From assembly GCF_001484765.1 (NCBI RefSeq), contig NZ_LLXO01000014.1, positions 1-64,000 on the forward strand: a DNA stretch of 64,000 bases. The letters are read 5' to 3'. Origin of the DNA: Entomohabitans teleogrylli (GTDB lineage: Bacteria; Pseudomonadota; Gammaproteobacteria; Enterobacterales; Enterobacteriaceae). Positions within the stretch are counted from its first letter, which is position 1, and each line of letters begins with the position of its first letter. The translations under genes and the position numbers were made by a program. Positions 22,184-30,743 of this stretch are shown piece after piece. Under the pieces are notes generated by a model. The model did not search any database, was not told the DNA's origin, and saw only the letters and a program-made list of their open reading frames with translations.

Positions 22184-22617
22184 TGGCCCGCTATCGTCGT
22201 GTGAATATTGATGGTAAGTCGCTGTATAAAACGGAAACCCGCAAAGCAGCTACTGATCTGCTGCCGGGCACGTTTGCTGTGATTAACGGCGATGAGTTCA
22301 CCCAGGCATCAGCGCTGGTTGGCCGTCTGTATGTGTTGGATCCTGCGTTCAGTGAGGGGCTGAGCATCACTGACACTATCCCTTCCGGTCATTCAACCAG
22401 TGGTAACTATGTCGAGGAGGGGCGTGAACTGGCTGTGCTGTGTCCTGCAGGCACATACGCCAAGGATACACCAATTAAGATTGGTTCTAATGGCCGCGGG
22501 GCGATCGCATCATCTGATACAGATTCGGTGATCGGGTATAGCCAGGATGACGCTGTTATTGCAGCCGGTCAGACCGATTTCATCCGCGTGCGATTCCGCG
22601 TTGGCACGGCGGCGTAA
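22183..22617 (+). CDS. Capsid decoration-like protein
   Basis: 144 residues, beta-rich and Gly/Thr-rich: L-P-G-T-F-A-V-I-N-G-D-E-F, G-R-L-Y-V-L-D-P, E-G-R-E-L-A-V-L-C-P-A-G-T-Y. It lies between scaffold and major capsid, where cement proteins sit, and its DUF2190-like pattern (purge of a surface value, then a G-Y-S-Q-D-D segment) fits. The start overlaps the scaffold stop. Confidence 0.65.
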   Translation: MARYRRVNIDGKSLYKTETRKAATDLLPGTFAVINGDEFTQASALVGRLYVLDPAFSEGLSITDTIPSGHSTSGNYVEEGRELAVLCPAGTYAKDTPIKIGSNGRGAIASSDTDSVIGYSQDDAVIAAGQTDFIRVRFRVGTAA

Positions 22618-22627
22618 GGAGAAAATA

Positions 22628-23731
22628 ATGTATTTTGACCCTAAAACACTGGCTACAAACAGCCGTTTACGTGCTCACTGGGATTCGCTCTGGGGGCAAC
22701 GCAATATCTGGAATACATCCCACCGTCTGATGGTTAACAATTATCGCGGTGCGATGGACACAGAGACGTTGGCCGCTAACTCCCTGCTCGGCGATGGTCT
22801 GGGTATTGATTTCTGGAAAGAGGTTGATAATCAGATTATCCAGTTGCGGGATCAGGAAATTGGCATGGAAATCGTCAATGACCTGATGAGCGTGCAGACT
22901 GTTTTACCCATTGGAAAAACGGCGAAACTCTATAATTTTGTTGGTGATATTGCGGATGATGTCGCTGTAAGCATTGATGGTCAGGCTCCGTATTCATTCG
23001 ATCACACTGATTTCGGCAGCGATGGCGATCCGATCCCGGTATTCACTGCGGGGTATGGTGTTAACTGGCGTCTGGCCGCTGGACTGAATACGGTTGGTAT
23101 TGACCTTGTTCTGGAATCTCAGTCTGCAAAAATGCGCAAATTTAACAAGGCGCGCGTATCCTACTATCTGGATGGAAGCAGCAAGATTCAGGTAGCCAAC
23201 TATCCGGCGCAGGGGCTCCGTAACCATCGCAACACAGCCAAAATTAACCTTGGTTCTGGCGCTGGTGGTGCGAATATCGATCTGACCACAGCAACACCCG
23301 AACAGTTACTGGAGTTTTTCGGCCCCACCGGTCCGTTTGGTATGACGCTGCGCGCCAATAAAATAACCGCTCTTGATAAGTTGTGGTTGAGTGACGCTAT
23401 CTGGGCAAATGTGTCTAAGCCATATGTTATCAGTGTAAATGGTGGTTCAAATGCTCTGCTCGGCGGTACAGTTCTGGATGCAATCAGGCAGTTTATTCCG
23501 GCCCGTGACATCGCGATGACTTACGCGCTCACAGGCAATGAGTTACTCGGCTATGAGCGCAGGCAGGACGTCGTGTCACCGCTGGTGGGAATGGCGGTGG
23601 GCACTGTTCCGGTGCCGCGAACAATGCCGCAACACAACTATAACTTCCAGATCATGTCAGCTGAGGGTCTGCAGGTTAAACGTGATGCTGAGGGTCATTC
23701 CGGGGTTATCTACGGTGCAAATCTGGGCTAA
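22628..23731 (+). CDS. Major capsid protein
   Basis: 367 residues from ATG 22628, which has an AAGGAG site ten bases upstream. Begins M-Y-F-D-P-K-T-L-A-T-N-S-R; mid-section S-V-Q-T-V-L-P-I-G-K-T-A-K; late V-P-V-P-R-T-M-P-Q-H-N-Y-N. This pattern is the HK97-fold capsid family that accompanies DUF1073 portals (DUF6260/2184-type). Position after scaffold and decoration supports it. Confidence 0.85.
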   Translation: MYFDPKTLATNSRLRAHWDSLWGQRNIWNTSHRLMVNNYRGAMDTETLAANSLLGDGLGIDFWKEVDNQIIQLRDQEIGMEIVNDLMSVQTVLPIGKTAKLYNFVGDIADDVAVSIDGQAPYSFDHTDFGSDGDPIPVFTAGYGVNWRLAAGLNTVGIDLVLESQSAKMRKFNKARVSYYLDGSSKIQVANYPAQGLRNHRNTAKINLGSGAGGANIDLTTATPEQLLEFFGPTGPFGMTLRANKITALDKLWLSDAIWANVSKPYVISVNGGSNALLGGTVLDAIRQFIPARDIAMTYALTGNELLGYERRQDVVSPLVGMAVGTVPVPRTMPQHNYNFQIMSAEGLQVKRDAEGHSGVIYGANLG

Positions 23732-23740
23732 GGGGGATTC

Positions 23741-23938
23741 ATGGCTAAGTATGAAGTTGTCCGTCCATGGCATGGTGTGGCACTGGGGGATGTGGTGGAG
23801 TTTGAAAAACTGCATCCGTCTCTGAAATCTCACCTCAGGCCGATTTCATCCGCCGCCGCGGCATCAGCAACACCAGCGGCAGAGGTAACACCAGCAACGC
23901 CAGCGGCGTCCAGCAATAAAGAGCAGAAAAAGTCCTGA
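23741..23938 (+). CDS. Small head-associated protein
   Basis: 65 residues: a short folded start (Y-E-V-V-R-P-W-H-G-V-A-L-G-D-V-V-E-F) then an Ala/Pro/Thr-rich tail. Located just after the capsid gene and before two terminators. Possibly a head-surface or connector accessory; function unknown. Confidence 0.55.
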   Translation: MAKYEVVRPWHGVALGDVVEFEKLHPSLKSHLRPISSAAAASATPAAEVTPATPAASSNKEQKKS

Positions 23939-23955
23939 CATGTTTGCGCCAGTTG

Positions 23956-24005
23956 GCCGCCGAAAGGCGGTTTTTTTATGCCCCGCTTCGGCGGGGTTTC
24001 TTTTT
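23956..24005 (+). terminator. Tandem terminators after the head genes
   Basis: CCGCC-gaaa-GGCGG then seven T, followed at once by CCCCGC-ttc-GGCGGGG then T-rich. The pair separates head from connector genes. Confidence 0.75.
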
Positions 24006-24016
24006 CGGGAGGCGTG

Positions 24017-24412
24017 ATGGTCATCTTTGAACAGGCGAGTGAATATCTTGATGGGCAGGGCGTAAATCTCCCTGAGTTCCTGCTGAATGCCCTGATTGAG
24101 CAGGTGAACAGTATTCAGGAATGCCTGGATGCTAATTACCCTGAATCTACAGCCCTCCTTATCCAGATGTATCTGCTGGGATTACTGGCGCTGGCGCAGG
24201 GGGATAAATATATCAGCTCACAACATGCGCCAAATGGTGCATCTCAGTCATTCCGGTACCAGTCATTTGCAGATCGCTGGAGTGGATCACTGAATTTGCT
24301 GCGATCTCTCGACAGGGAGGGTTGCGCGACCAACCTGATCCCCCCTGATCCAACCGTAACGGCTTTTGGTGGGTTGTGGATTGGTCGCGGTGGCTGTATG
24401 TGCGGGAATTAA
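24017..24412 (+). CDS. Head-tail connector-like protein
   Basis: 131 residues from ATG 24017 with GGGAGG upstream. Mostly helical (L-P-E-F-L-L-N-A-L-I-E-Q-V-N-S-I-Q), as for gp6-like connector proteins. It is the first of five small genes between capsid and tail tube, the usual connector and completion block. The C-terminus is Gly/Cys-rich (G-R-G-G-C-M-C-G-N). Confidence 0.6.
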   Translation: MVIFEQASEYLDGQGVNLPEFLLNALIEQVNSIQECLDANYPESTALLIQMYLLGLLALAQGDKYISSQHAPNGASQSFRYQSFADRWSGSLNLLRSLDREGCATNLIPPDPTVTAFGGLWIGRGGCMCGN

Positions 24413-24413
24413 T

Positions 24414-24584
24414 ATGATGTGGACATCAGTAGATGATGGGTTACCGACGCCGTTCGTTAAGGTCTGGGTGCTGACCGACACGGGTCGGCAGACAACGGCC
24501 TATATCAGGAGCGATGGAACCTGGAATTTTTTATGCCCGAAATTTGCAGCACAACAACCGGCCGTTGTGAAATGGAGGGGATAG
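24414..24584 (+). CDS. DUF551-like small protein
   Basis: 56 residues from ATG 24414: W-T-S-V-D-D-G-L-P near the start, V-W-V-L-T-D-T-G-R, and a late W-F/W-N-F pattern typical of DUF551. Function unknown. Confidence 0.6.
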   Translation: MMWTSVDDGLPTPFVKVWVLTDTGRQTTAYIRSDGTWNFLCPKFAAQQPAVVKWRG

Positions 24585-24587
24585 CGA

Positions 24588-24935
24588 GTGAGCAAAACTG
24601 CAAGCTGGTGCTACACCAAAAATGCCACGTTCTGGAAAAATCTCGGTTTTAATGAAAGCGGTGATCCGCTTGGTTTTGCTGAACCGGTTATCATCAAATG
24701 CCTGTATAAATCAGCCACAGCCGCGAAACAGGATGCTGTGGGCGTGGAAATAACCACGACAATCACATTCTGGACGGAGTTTTCTGGTGCCCGGCGCGGT
24801 GATTACATGATGCCCGGTATTTCAATGGACCAGGACCCGGTAGCGGCTGGCGCTGATGAGGTGATGAGCGTTGATCTGGATGCCAGTGCGTTCGATTCAT
24901 CACCGGACGATTACACCATCAAAACCGGGAGGTAG
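24588..24935 (+). CDS. Head-tail joining region protein
   Basis: 115 residues from a GTG at 24588. Beta-rich (V-I-I-K-C-L-Y-K-S, V-E-I-T-T-T-I-T-F-W-T-E-F). Set between connector and neck genes, so probably a head-tail adaptor. The family is not recognised. Confidence 0.55.
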   Translation: MSKTASWCYTKNATFWKNLGFNESGDPLGFAEPVIIKCLYKSATAAKQDAVGVEITTTITFWTEFSGARRGDYMMPGISMDQDPVAAGADEVMSVDLDASAFDSSPDDYTIKTGR

Positions 24936-24937
24936 TC

Positions 24938-25345
24938 ATGCCGGTACGAATAAGGGGATTTGAGCAGGCCAGAAGCAACCTGGATGACATAGTGAAAGAC
25001 ATTCAGGGAAAGAAGGCGGTCAGGGCACTGAAGGTTGCGACGGGAATTATTGCATTGCACGCCGCGCAGTATACGCCGATCGGTAAAACATCAACACTAA
25101 TCAACTCACTGGCGCAGGATGTTACAGCCAGGGGAACCAGAATAACCGGCAGGGTAATTTACTCTGCAAACTATGCAGTGTATGTGCATGAGGCTCCCGG
25201 GGTTCTGAAAGGAAAGCGCCGCCCGGCATCGCAGGGAGGGGGTAATTACTGGGACCCATCGGGTGAACCTGAGTTTTTAAAGAAGGCTGCAGAAGAAACA
25301 GAAACCGAGGTCAGAGGGGCCATCGCCAGGGAGATGAGGTTATGA
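24938..25345 (+). CDS. HK97 gp10-like neck protein
   Basis: 135 residues: R-G-F-E-Q-A-R-S-N-L-D-D at the start, A-A-Q-Y-T-P-I-G-K-T-S-T-L-I-N-S in the middle, Y-A-V-Y-V-H-E near the end. This is the gp10-like tail-completion pattern. Its stop overlaps the next start by four bases. Confidence 0.78.
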   Translation: MPVRIRGFEQARSNLDDIVKDIQGKKAVRALKVATGIIALHAAQYTPIGKTSTLINSLAQDVTARGTRITGRVIYSANYAVYVHEAPGVLKGKRRPASQGGGNYWDPSGEPEFLKKAAEETETEVRGAIAREMRL

Positions 25346-25740
25346 CGCCACCAATGTATAAGCGGGTGAGAAATTTTATCGCTGAATCAGGACTCCTGAC
25401 AGGATACATCATCCAGAACCTCATCTGGACAGATGATATTGCCGATACCAGAAAGACCAAAAGTTACGTTGTATTCAGACCTAACGGTGGAACCAATCCT
25501 GACAGGGAGCTGGGAAGTGAACATTACACCATGGTTGATGTTATCTCGGCAAGGGGACCATCAGCTCATCATCGGGCTGATAATACTGTAAATGCAATCG
25601 TCGATTACGTGCAGAAAAACCCCATATCAGACTCATGTCTCGGTCAGATAACCTGTCTTGGTGCTGTGCCGGCCCCCGTTCTGTCTGCTGAGGGTCGCCT
25701 GATTTACCGCCTCCAGTTCGCCTGCCTGTACGGCGAATAA
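25342..25740 (+). CDS. Tail terminator-like protein
   Basis: 132 residues, alpha/beta, with a short helix start (M-Y-K-R-V-R-N-F-I-A-E) and strands V-V-F-R-P-N-G-G and M-V-D-V-I-S-A. Its place right after the gp10-like gene and before the tail tube gene matches the lambda U position. Terminators cap the tube and set the join with the head. Confidence 0.65.
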   Translation: MTPPMYKRVRNFIAESGLLTGYIIQNLIWTDDIADTRKTKSYVVFRPNGGTNPDRELGSEHYTMVDVISARGPSAHHRADNTVNAIVDYVQKNPISDSCLGQITCLGAVPAPVLSAEGRLIYRLQFACLYGE

Positions 25741-25760
25741 TCCACAAAACATTTTCTCCT

Positions 25761-25782
25761 GCCGCCTCCGGGCGGCTTTTTT
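25761..25782 (+). terminator. Terminator before the tail tube gene
   Basis: GCCGCC-tccg-GGCGGC then six T. Confidence 0.8.
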
Positions 25783-25812
25783 ACGTCTTTATGTCAAAGA
25801 GGAATTACCCAC

Positions 25813-26313
25813 ATGGCCGAGAATTGCACAACGGACAATACAAAACTGTTTGGCCGCGCTGTCCTCCTGGAGGTGGCTGACGGTTGCGGCGATACAGTAC
25901 CGGCAGAGGCTGAATTTAAGCTGCTGATGCCCGGAACGTCGAAAACGTTCGATATGTCTCCGAATACCACGACGTCATCTGCTGATGATACCAAGGGCTG
26001 GGTAGAAAACATCGTGACCTCTAACGATCTGACGCTGTCGTTTGAGGGAGAGGTCCGCGTTAACGATCGCTCTGATCAATACGGCGTGTACAAATTCATC
26101 AAATATTACGTTACTGAGGTCAACAACTCGCGCCAGCCGACGCTGTGGGTGCGCATGAGTTTTGGCCAGTTGCAGATCCAGGGATATATGGTAATTACCT
26201 CTCTCAGCAATGACGGCGGCACTGATGACATTGTCACCCTGTCTACAGAGTTCAAAGTTGCTGACGGGGCAACGGTTAGCGTGACCGATATTACTGAAGA
26301 AGAGACGCCCTGA
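25813..26313 (+). CDS. Major tail (tube) protein
   Basis: 166 residues, mostly beta: C-T-T-D-N-T-K-L-F-G, T-F-D-M-S-P-N-T-T-T, L-T-L-S-F-E-G-E-V, and a late strand pair. Its position between tail terminator and assembly chaperone and its size fit a siphovirus tube protein. No C-terminal Ig-like domain is seen. Confidence 0.75.
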   Translation: MAENCTTDNTKLFGRAVLLEVADGCGDTVPAEAEFKLLMPGTSKTFDMSPNTTTSSADDTKGWVENIVTSNDLTLSFEGEVRVNDRSDQYGVYKFIKYYVTEVNNSRQPTLWVRMSFGQLQIQGYMVITSLSNDGGTDDIVTLSTEFKVADGATVSVTDITEEETP

Positions 26314-26348
26314 TTAAGCGGGCGGCGCCAGTCACCCATGGAGGTTTT

Positions 26349-27062
26349 GTGACGCCATTAACGGAAATCGGGGAATGCCTGATCGGTGATGGCCGGCGGG
26401 AATATTTTTTCCGCCCGTCATTTGCTGCGATGACGAGGATTGGTGAGCCACGGGAGATAGTCAGGGTCTTTTATGACCTGCACAACACCGATCCGGATGT
26501 TGCAGATATCCGCTCTGTAATCGATGGTGCGGTGGAAACGTTTGGCTGTCTGCCGCCGTATATCCTGAAATACATCAACTCATACATCACCAGACAGGTA
26601 AATGACAGGACTCTGACGGCTGCCAGCACAATTATCCGGGCTTGCTGTGATGATGATGTTACACCACTGACCGGTGAGTTACGACAGGGTAAATCAGGGC
26701 GAAAGGGGATGCTCTGGCGCTGCGGTAAAATGTCGCCAGAGGAAATGCTGCTGGTAGCTCAGTCTCTGATACTGCATGGGATCATCGGCAGGGTGAAAAT
26801 GCGCAAATTACAGCGGCATGAGTCATCAGCGACGGTCGGTGAGTTCCATGCTATCGAGTATATCAACGCAGCAAGGCACCATTTCGGTATCAGCAGGCAG
26901 GAGGCTGAAAACCTGACGATGACCGAATTTATCATGATGCTGAACACGAAATATCCCAGTCAACATGGATTTACACGAGAGGAATATGACTCCGTGGTTG
27001 ATGAGCATTTCCGCAGGAAAGAGCTACGCCTGCAGAAGGAGAGAGAAAAAAACACTAAGTGA
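26349..27062 (+). CDS. Tail assembly chaperone-like protein (DUF6246 type)
   Basis: 237 residues from GTG 26349. Helical and charged, with a basic Lys/Arg-rich end (E-K-N-T-K). It is the only gene between tail tube and the next terminator, where lambda has G/GT. I see no slippery site giving a longer product, so a G/GT-type frameshift is not claimed. Confidence 0.6.
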   Translation: MTPLTEIGECLIGDGRREYFFRPSFAAMTRIGEPREIVRVFYDLHNTDPDVADIRSVIDGAVETFGCLPPYILKYINSYITRQVNDRTLTAASTIIRACCDDDVTPLTGELRQGKSGRKGMLWRCGKMSPEEMLLVAQSLILHGIIGRVKMRKLQRHESSATVGEFHAIEYINAARHHFGISRQEAENLTMTEFIMMLNTKYPSQHGFTREEYDSVVDEHFRRKELRLQKEREKNTK

Positions 27063-27063
27063 C

Positions 27064-27088
27064 AGCCCGGCATAGTCCGGGCTTTTTT
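27064..27088 (+). terminator. Terminator after the tail chaperone
   Basis: AGCCCGG / CCGGGCT hairpin (loop catagt) with six T. Confidence 0.85.
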
Positions 27089-27119
27089 GTGTCTGCATAT
27101 CACCGCGCATCTCACGCGC

Positions 27120-27232
27120 ATTTCACACAGAACCTTTCAGGATGACCCTTGAGGATACCGGCTGGCTGTCGGTGCCTTTCTGTGGGCCGGATTCCTGTGA
27201 GACAAGGTTCATCACTAAAAGGTAATACCGAT
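27120..27232 (+). promoter_or_regulatory. Structured leader of the Rha gene
   Basis: GAACCTT (27130-27136) and AAGGTTC further down are complementary, and a CCGG / CCGG pair flanks the middle. I recall this leader type upstream of Rha and antirepressor genes in several enterobacterial prophages. It ends in AAAGGTAA before the start codon, as the AntA leader does. Confidence 0.4.
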
Positions 27233-27790
27233 ATGAAATATCCAACTGAAATTAATGGATTAGACTTCCGCGATCTGGTATTTGTGGCCGATAACGACCC
27301 GGTAACTGACTCGTTTATGGTGGCGAAGGCATTTGGAAAGTTGCCTAAAAACGTAATTCGCGACATTGAGCGAACTATCGAGGCCTGTCCTCCTGAGTTC
27401 GATACAAAACTCAATTTTGAGCTTTGCTATAAAAACAATGAGTTGCAGAACGGCAAGCCGCAGAAGTTCTATCGACTCCGCAAAGATGGCTTGATGCTTC
27501 TGGTCATGTCCTACACCAAAAAAGAGGCGATGCGCATCAAGATCGCCTACATCAACGCCTTTAACTGGATGTACGCAATGCTTCAGGTTGGTCGGCGCCA
27601 GTTTGAAGAGGAGCGTAATGCTGTGATGCTTGAGTTCATGAAGGAAAAGGATGTCGCCAGTATGTCTGGTCGCCTGCTGCGTCGCTGGGGGAAAGAGAAG
27701 AAACCGCAGTTACTTTCGCGCATTGAGCAATTGGACAAGCAAGGTCAGTTGGTATTGCCTGGTTTTCCTGGCGCACTAACCGAAGCGTGA
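27233..27790 (+). CDS. Rha-family phage regulatory protein
   Basis: 185 residues from ATG 27233. N-terminal Rha domain: V-T-D-S-F-M-V-A-K-A-F-G-K-L-P-K-N-V-I-R-D-I, then L-R-K-D-G-L-M-L-L-V-M-S-Y-T-K-K-E-A-M-R-I-K-I-A-Y-I-N-A-F (quoted in two halves of under 20). Rha proteins are early regulators, some acting as antirepressors. It is inserted in the tail module with its own terminator, so it is a moron rather than a tail gene. Confidence 0.85.
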   Translation: MKYPTEINGLDFRDLVFVADNDPVTDSFMVAKAFGKLPKNVIRDIERTIEACPPEFDTKLNFELCYKNNELQNGKPQKFYRLRKDGLMLLVMSYTKKEAMRIKIAYINAFNWMYAMLQVGRRQFEEERNAVMLEFMKEKDVASMSGRLLRRWGKEKKPQLLSRIEQLDKQGQLVLPGFPGALTEA

Positions 27791-27816
27791 AACCCACGGA
27801 TCTGTGGTTTTTGAAT

Positions 27817-27840
27817 AGCCCGCTTTGCTGGGCTTTTTTT
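27817..27840 (+). terminator. Terminator after rha-like gene
   Basis: AGCCC-gctttgct-GGGCT then seven T. Confidence 0.85.
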
Positions 27841-27853
27841 ACAGGGCATAACC

Positions 27854-28111
27854 ATGAATACTGACCTGAGTGACGAACCAGAATACACAAACGGCAGCTA
27901 TCACGAATTTCCGGCTGGCTCAACGGATTCACGCCTGAGCAGAATAGAGGCCGATATCGATCACGTTAAATCGATGCTGCGTGATATCAAAGATGATGCC
28001 CGGGAAGTGCGGCAGGACATGCGGAGCGACTTCAAGCTGCTTTTTGGTGCTCTCATTGCCGCAGTGCTGGGACTGGCAGGAATTATGGCACATGGGTTTG
28101 GGTGGCTATGA
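27854..28111 (+). CDS. Coiled-coil membrane protein (XhlA-like)
   Basis: 85 residues: polar N-terminus, a coiled coil (L-S-R-I-E-A-D-I-D-H-V-K-S-M-L-R-D-I), then one C-terminal helix (L-L-F-G-A-L-I-A-A-V-L-G-L-A-G). This coil-plus-tail-anchor layout is that of hemolysin XhlA-type phage proteins. Probable inner-membrane association. Confidence 0.6.
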   Translation: MNTDLSDEPEYTNGSYHEFPAGSTDSRLSRIEADIDHVKSMLRDIKDDAREVRQDMRSDFKLLFGALIAAVLGLAGIMAHGFGWL

Positions 28112-28313
28112 AAAAAACTCTTTGCACAGACTCACCAGGGCGATAGGCAGCGTTTTTAATATTTCCCCTTCCGCAGGCTACACAGAACGCCTGAAAAAAG
28201 TGTCCGACTCCGGCAGTATCGGGGGTGATTTCCGGTGTGCTGGTGATGAGCTAAGAAAAATTCTTGATTGTGAGGCAGAGGAATTTTCACCTGATAAGTC
28301 GAGCCAAAGGTGA
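28092..28313 (+). CDS. Hypothetical protein overlapping the XhlA-like gene
   Basis: 73 residues from ATG 28092 (alternative TTG 28098), overlapping the previous gene in another frame by 20 bases. The block A-I-G-S-V-F-N-I-S-P-S and later G-D-F-R-C-A-G-D-E-L-R-K resembles short phage proteins I have seen with a G-S-V-F-x-I-x-P motif. Function unknown. Confidence 0.5.
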   Translation: MGLGGYEKNSLHRLTRAIGSVFNISPSAGYTERLKKVSDSGSIGGDFRCAGDELRKILDCEAEEFSPDKSSQR

Positions 28314-28364
28314 GCCGGTGGTTTCGGTGATGAGGCTCAGTTTTCATCATCATCTGGCGTGATA

Positions 28365-28811
28365 TTATTCGAGAAATTGCTTTGACAGTATAGCAATCAA
28401 AACGGTAATGATAATTGCCGAAACGATCTTCCATGTCTGAGCGCTGGCATCCTTATGGATATCTGCTTTTAGTGACTGAATATCTTCTTTAGTCGCTTTT
28501 TGTGATAAATCATCTTTAGTCGCCTTCTGGGATAAATTGGCATCAAAGTCGACCATTTTCTGAAGGATGACGGCGACATCCCTTGATGTGTTTGCTGATG
28601 ATTCCCTCAGCCTGGAGATATCAATCCTTGCTTCAGAAAGATTGGTTTTAATATTTTCCACATCTGACTCAAGTTTTGCTACGCGAGCTTCTAACATGCT
28701 GTCTCCTCCGCCGCCGCCGCCATAATTACCAGCCACATCACCAGGCTGAACAAGACGTAGACGATTTTTAGCATCTAAAGATACATCCATCATAATATTA
28801 TCATTCTTCAT
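28365..28811 (-). CDS. Coiled-coil tail-anchored protein, reversed cassette
   Basis: 148 residues. Gly-rich linker (~28-36), long coiled coil (E-A-R-V-A-K-L-E-S-D-V-E-N-I-K) with a duplicated segment (L-S-Q-K-A-T-K-D-D / L-S-Q-K-A-T-K-E-D), then a C-terminal membrane helix (I-V-S-A-I-I-I-T-V-L-I-A-I-L). It overlaps the gene upstream by 11 bases. The pair runs against the tail genes, typical of a gene expressed in the lysogen. Role unknown; superinfection or defence functions are possible. Confidence 0.65.
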   Translation of the reverse strand: MKNDNIMMDVSLDAKNRLRLVQPGDVAGNYGGGGGGDSMLEARVAKLESDVENIKTNLSEARIDISRLRESSANTSRDVAVILQKMVDFDANLSQKATKDDLSQKATKEDIQSLKADIHKDASAQTWKIVSAIIITVLIAILSKQFLE

Positions 28812-29226
28812 GGATTATGCTCACTAAAAAGTAGGCCAGAGCGGAATGAACAGGCTTGTTATCGTGATGAATGCACGCCTTAATCAGGTAGTGTCCTTCT
28901 TCATGAAATATGCACTTATCAAAGTTCAGTGATATTGATGCAGCCAGATTTTTTGCTGGATTTTCGCCACTCCTGGCTCTCATCCAGACGCCTTTTTCAC
29001 CGCTTATATCTACTTCCAGATTGCCTTCAATTTTTAACAGGCTGGCCGTTATCCAGTAGGGTGTATCGCTCGAAAGGCCAAGAAAGTGAAGTTGGAAGTA
29101 CATGTCCGTTGTAAGCGGAAGCGAACTGGTTTCTAAAACCAACATCGGCATTTTGTTACCGTCATCAATGCGATGATACGGGTAAAGGAATGCAATTTTT
29201 TCAGGTCTCACGGCTATCCTTACCAT
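28801..29226 (-). CDS. Hypothetical beta-rich protein, reversed cassette
   Basis: 141 residues, with strands such as M-P-M-L-V-L-E-T-S-S-L-P and Y-W-I-T-A-S-L-L-K-I-E-G, as in a C2- or Ig-like sandwich. It is the promoter-proximal partner of the coiled-coil membrane gene. I do not recognise the family. The reversed orientation and tight pairing suggest a two-protein unit. Confidence 0.6.
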   Translation of the reverse strand: MVRIAVRPEKIAFLYPYHRIDDGNKMPMLVLETSSLPLTTDMYFQLHFLGLSSDTPYWITASLLKIEGNLEVDISGEKGVWMRARSGENPAKNLAASISLNFDKCIFHEEGHYLIKACIHHDNKPVHSALAYFLVSIIHEE

Positions 29227-29413
29227 GCGTGGTGATCATTCAAAACCTTAGTAATGATGAGGATAACATGTAGCGTCGTAGCGATCAGCAAAAACTGGTA
29301 GCTAAAGTCAGGTTTCCTTAAGTTCGCATCCTGTACAAAACGAGATATCTGATGCTGACCCTCCCGCTAACAAGTGCTATCCTGTAACAAATTATTGCTA
29401 TGGAGATGGGGAT

Positions 29414-29800
29414 GTGAAGAAAGTTACATTGGCTGCAGCTGCAGTTACAGCAATTGTACTTACAGGTTGCGCCTCTGGCGGGAACAAGTCTATTGAGCAA
29501 GAAACACAAATTGGCGTTCAGAGTAAAATAATCAAAGGGAAGACGACTAAGCAAGATGTAAGGGCTGCATATGGCGATCCCACTGGAGTATCAATCTCTA
29601 GCGACGGGAAAGAACAATGGCATTATGTATTCACGAATACACAAGTCAGCGGTAAAGCTTTTATTCCTATTTACGGGCTGTTTGATAACGGAGCTACTAC
29701 TAACATGAAGCAGCTCATAATCGTTTTCAATGGTGACGTTGTAGATAATTACCTGTTTAATAATTCAAACACAGAAGTTAAATCTGGACTCTTAAACTAA
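29414..29800 (+). CDS. Outer-membrane lipoprotein with BamE-like domain
   Basis: 128 residues from GTG 29414. Signal peptide with lipobox L-T-G-C-A (Cys19). The mature part has K-I-I-K-G-K-T-T-K-Q-D-V-R-A-A-Y-G-D-P-T, an SmpA/OmlA (BamE) fold motif. Residue after Cys is Ala, so export to the outer membrane is expected. In phages such lipoproteins can alter the cell surface or block receptors. It is monocistronic with its own terminator, so it is likely a lysogenic-conversion gene. Confidence 0.78.
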   Translation: MKKVTLAAAAVTAIVLTGCASGGNKSIEQETQIGVQSKIIKGKTTKQDVRAAYGDPTGVSISSDGKEQWHYVFTNTQVSGKAFIPIYGLFDNGATTNMKQLIIVFNGDVVDNYLFNNSNTEVKSGLLN

Positions 29801-29815
29801 CTTTCATCTTGTAGA

Positions 29816-29877
29816 CCTCGCACCGGCGAGGTTTTGTCGTATCATTACGAGATGCCCCGGATAAACAGTCCGGGGCA
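29816..29877. terminator. Back-to-back terminators
   Basis: CCTCGC-accg-GCGAGG then T4 (about 29816-29835) ends the lipoprotein gene. GCCCCGG-ataaacagt-CCGGGGC (about 29853-29877) ends the leftward ant gene. Confidence 0.7.
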
Positions 29878-29882
29878 CGCTC

Positions 29883-30743
29883 TTACTGAGCAGCAATTTT
29901 CGCCCACTTGTGCATTTCTCGTCTGGCGGTATCTGCCCGTTTAGCCAGTTCCGGAACTGCCAGTGTTTCAAGATCGTCGCAGTGGATAACAACATAGCCA
30001 GAGCGTCTGGCCAGTTCCATTGATGTTTCTACTGACATAAAGCATTCGCCATCCTGTGCGTGGCGGACGTATGCGACCTGACCATCATTTATTACCGTCA
30101 GGAAAGAGTAGTTGAGGCGGTCGCCTGGTACGGTTGCGGGCAATTCCTGCTTGCCGATGAACTCTCCCTCAATAACTTTCGATGCGAGATACTCTACTGC
30201 TTCAGCCGTCTGTTTTGTGGTTAGCTCGTCAATATGCTTTACACCAAACTCTTTATGTACCAGCTTATAAACAGCCTGGTAGGTCAAACCGTACTTACCC
30301 ATAATACGATTAACAATCCCGCGCAATGGGGTGCGGTCATCAACAGTTGTCTCTGGTGCTGGTCTGACTGCAGATCCTTTAGTCCAGTAGTCATGCAGAA
30401 CGGTGAAACATTCTTCCTGATACTGAATCAACTTGTCGCGGATGTCGGCGCGTACCTTTTCAGGGTTTATACTGAACAGCCAGCCGTTGAGCTTCTTCAG
30501 GGGAATGCAGAGTAGCTTTCGCAACTTGCCATCTACGGCAACCATAGAGATATCTCTACAGTTGAATTTATCCTTCATTTTACGCAACTTAACTGATTGC
30601 CCTGTCCAGTCGATGCCGATGTTCTCCACAATCTGACGCATCGCTACGTAAGTCACTCCAGCGGCAACAGCAGTTAAAACTTGCTGGCCGTTGAACGGTA
30701 CGTAAGAGGTGTTAACTGCTTCAAGAATTGCTATACTTGTCAT
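29883..30743 (-). CDS. P22-type antirepressor Ant
   Basis: 286 residues from ATG 30743 (AAGGA upstream). The N-terminal domain ([26 protein letters not shown]) and the middle [16 protein letters not shown] are P22 Ant. The C-terminal domain ends in the R-R-S-G-Y-V-V-I motif that also closes the AntA protein here. Ant of P22 inactivates a range of c2/CI repressors. The start lies inside the arc-like gene, as in the arc-ant operon of P22. Confidence 0.9.
   Translation of the reverse strand: MTSIAILEAVNTSYVPFNGQQVLTAVAAGVTYVAMRQIVENIGIDWTGQSVKLRKMKDKFNCRDISMVAVDGKLRKLLCIPLKKLNGWLFSINPEKVRADIRDKLIQYQEECFTVLHDYWTKGSAVRPAPETTVDDRTPLRGIVNRIMGKYGLTYQAVYKLVHKEFGVKHIDELTTKQTAEAVEYLASKVIEGEFIGKQELPATVPGDRLNYSFLTVINDGQVAYVRHAQDGECFMSVETSMELARRSGYVVIHCDDLETLAVPELAKRADTARREMHKWAKIAAQ

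Noticed and set aside
26340..27090. G/GT-type programmed frameshift in the tail chaperone
   Set aside because: No slippery heptamer with a longer overlapping frame was found before the terminator at 27064.
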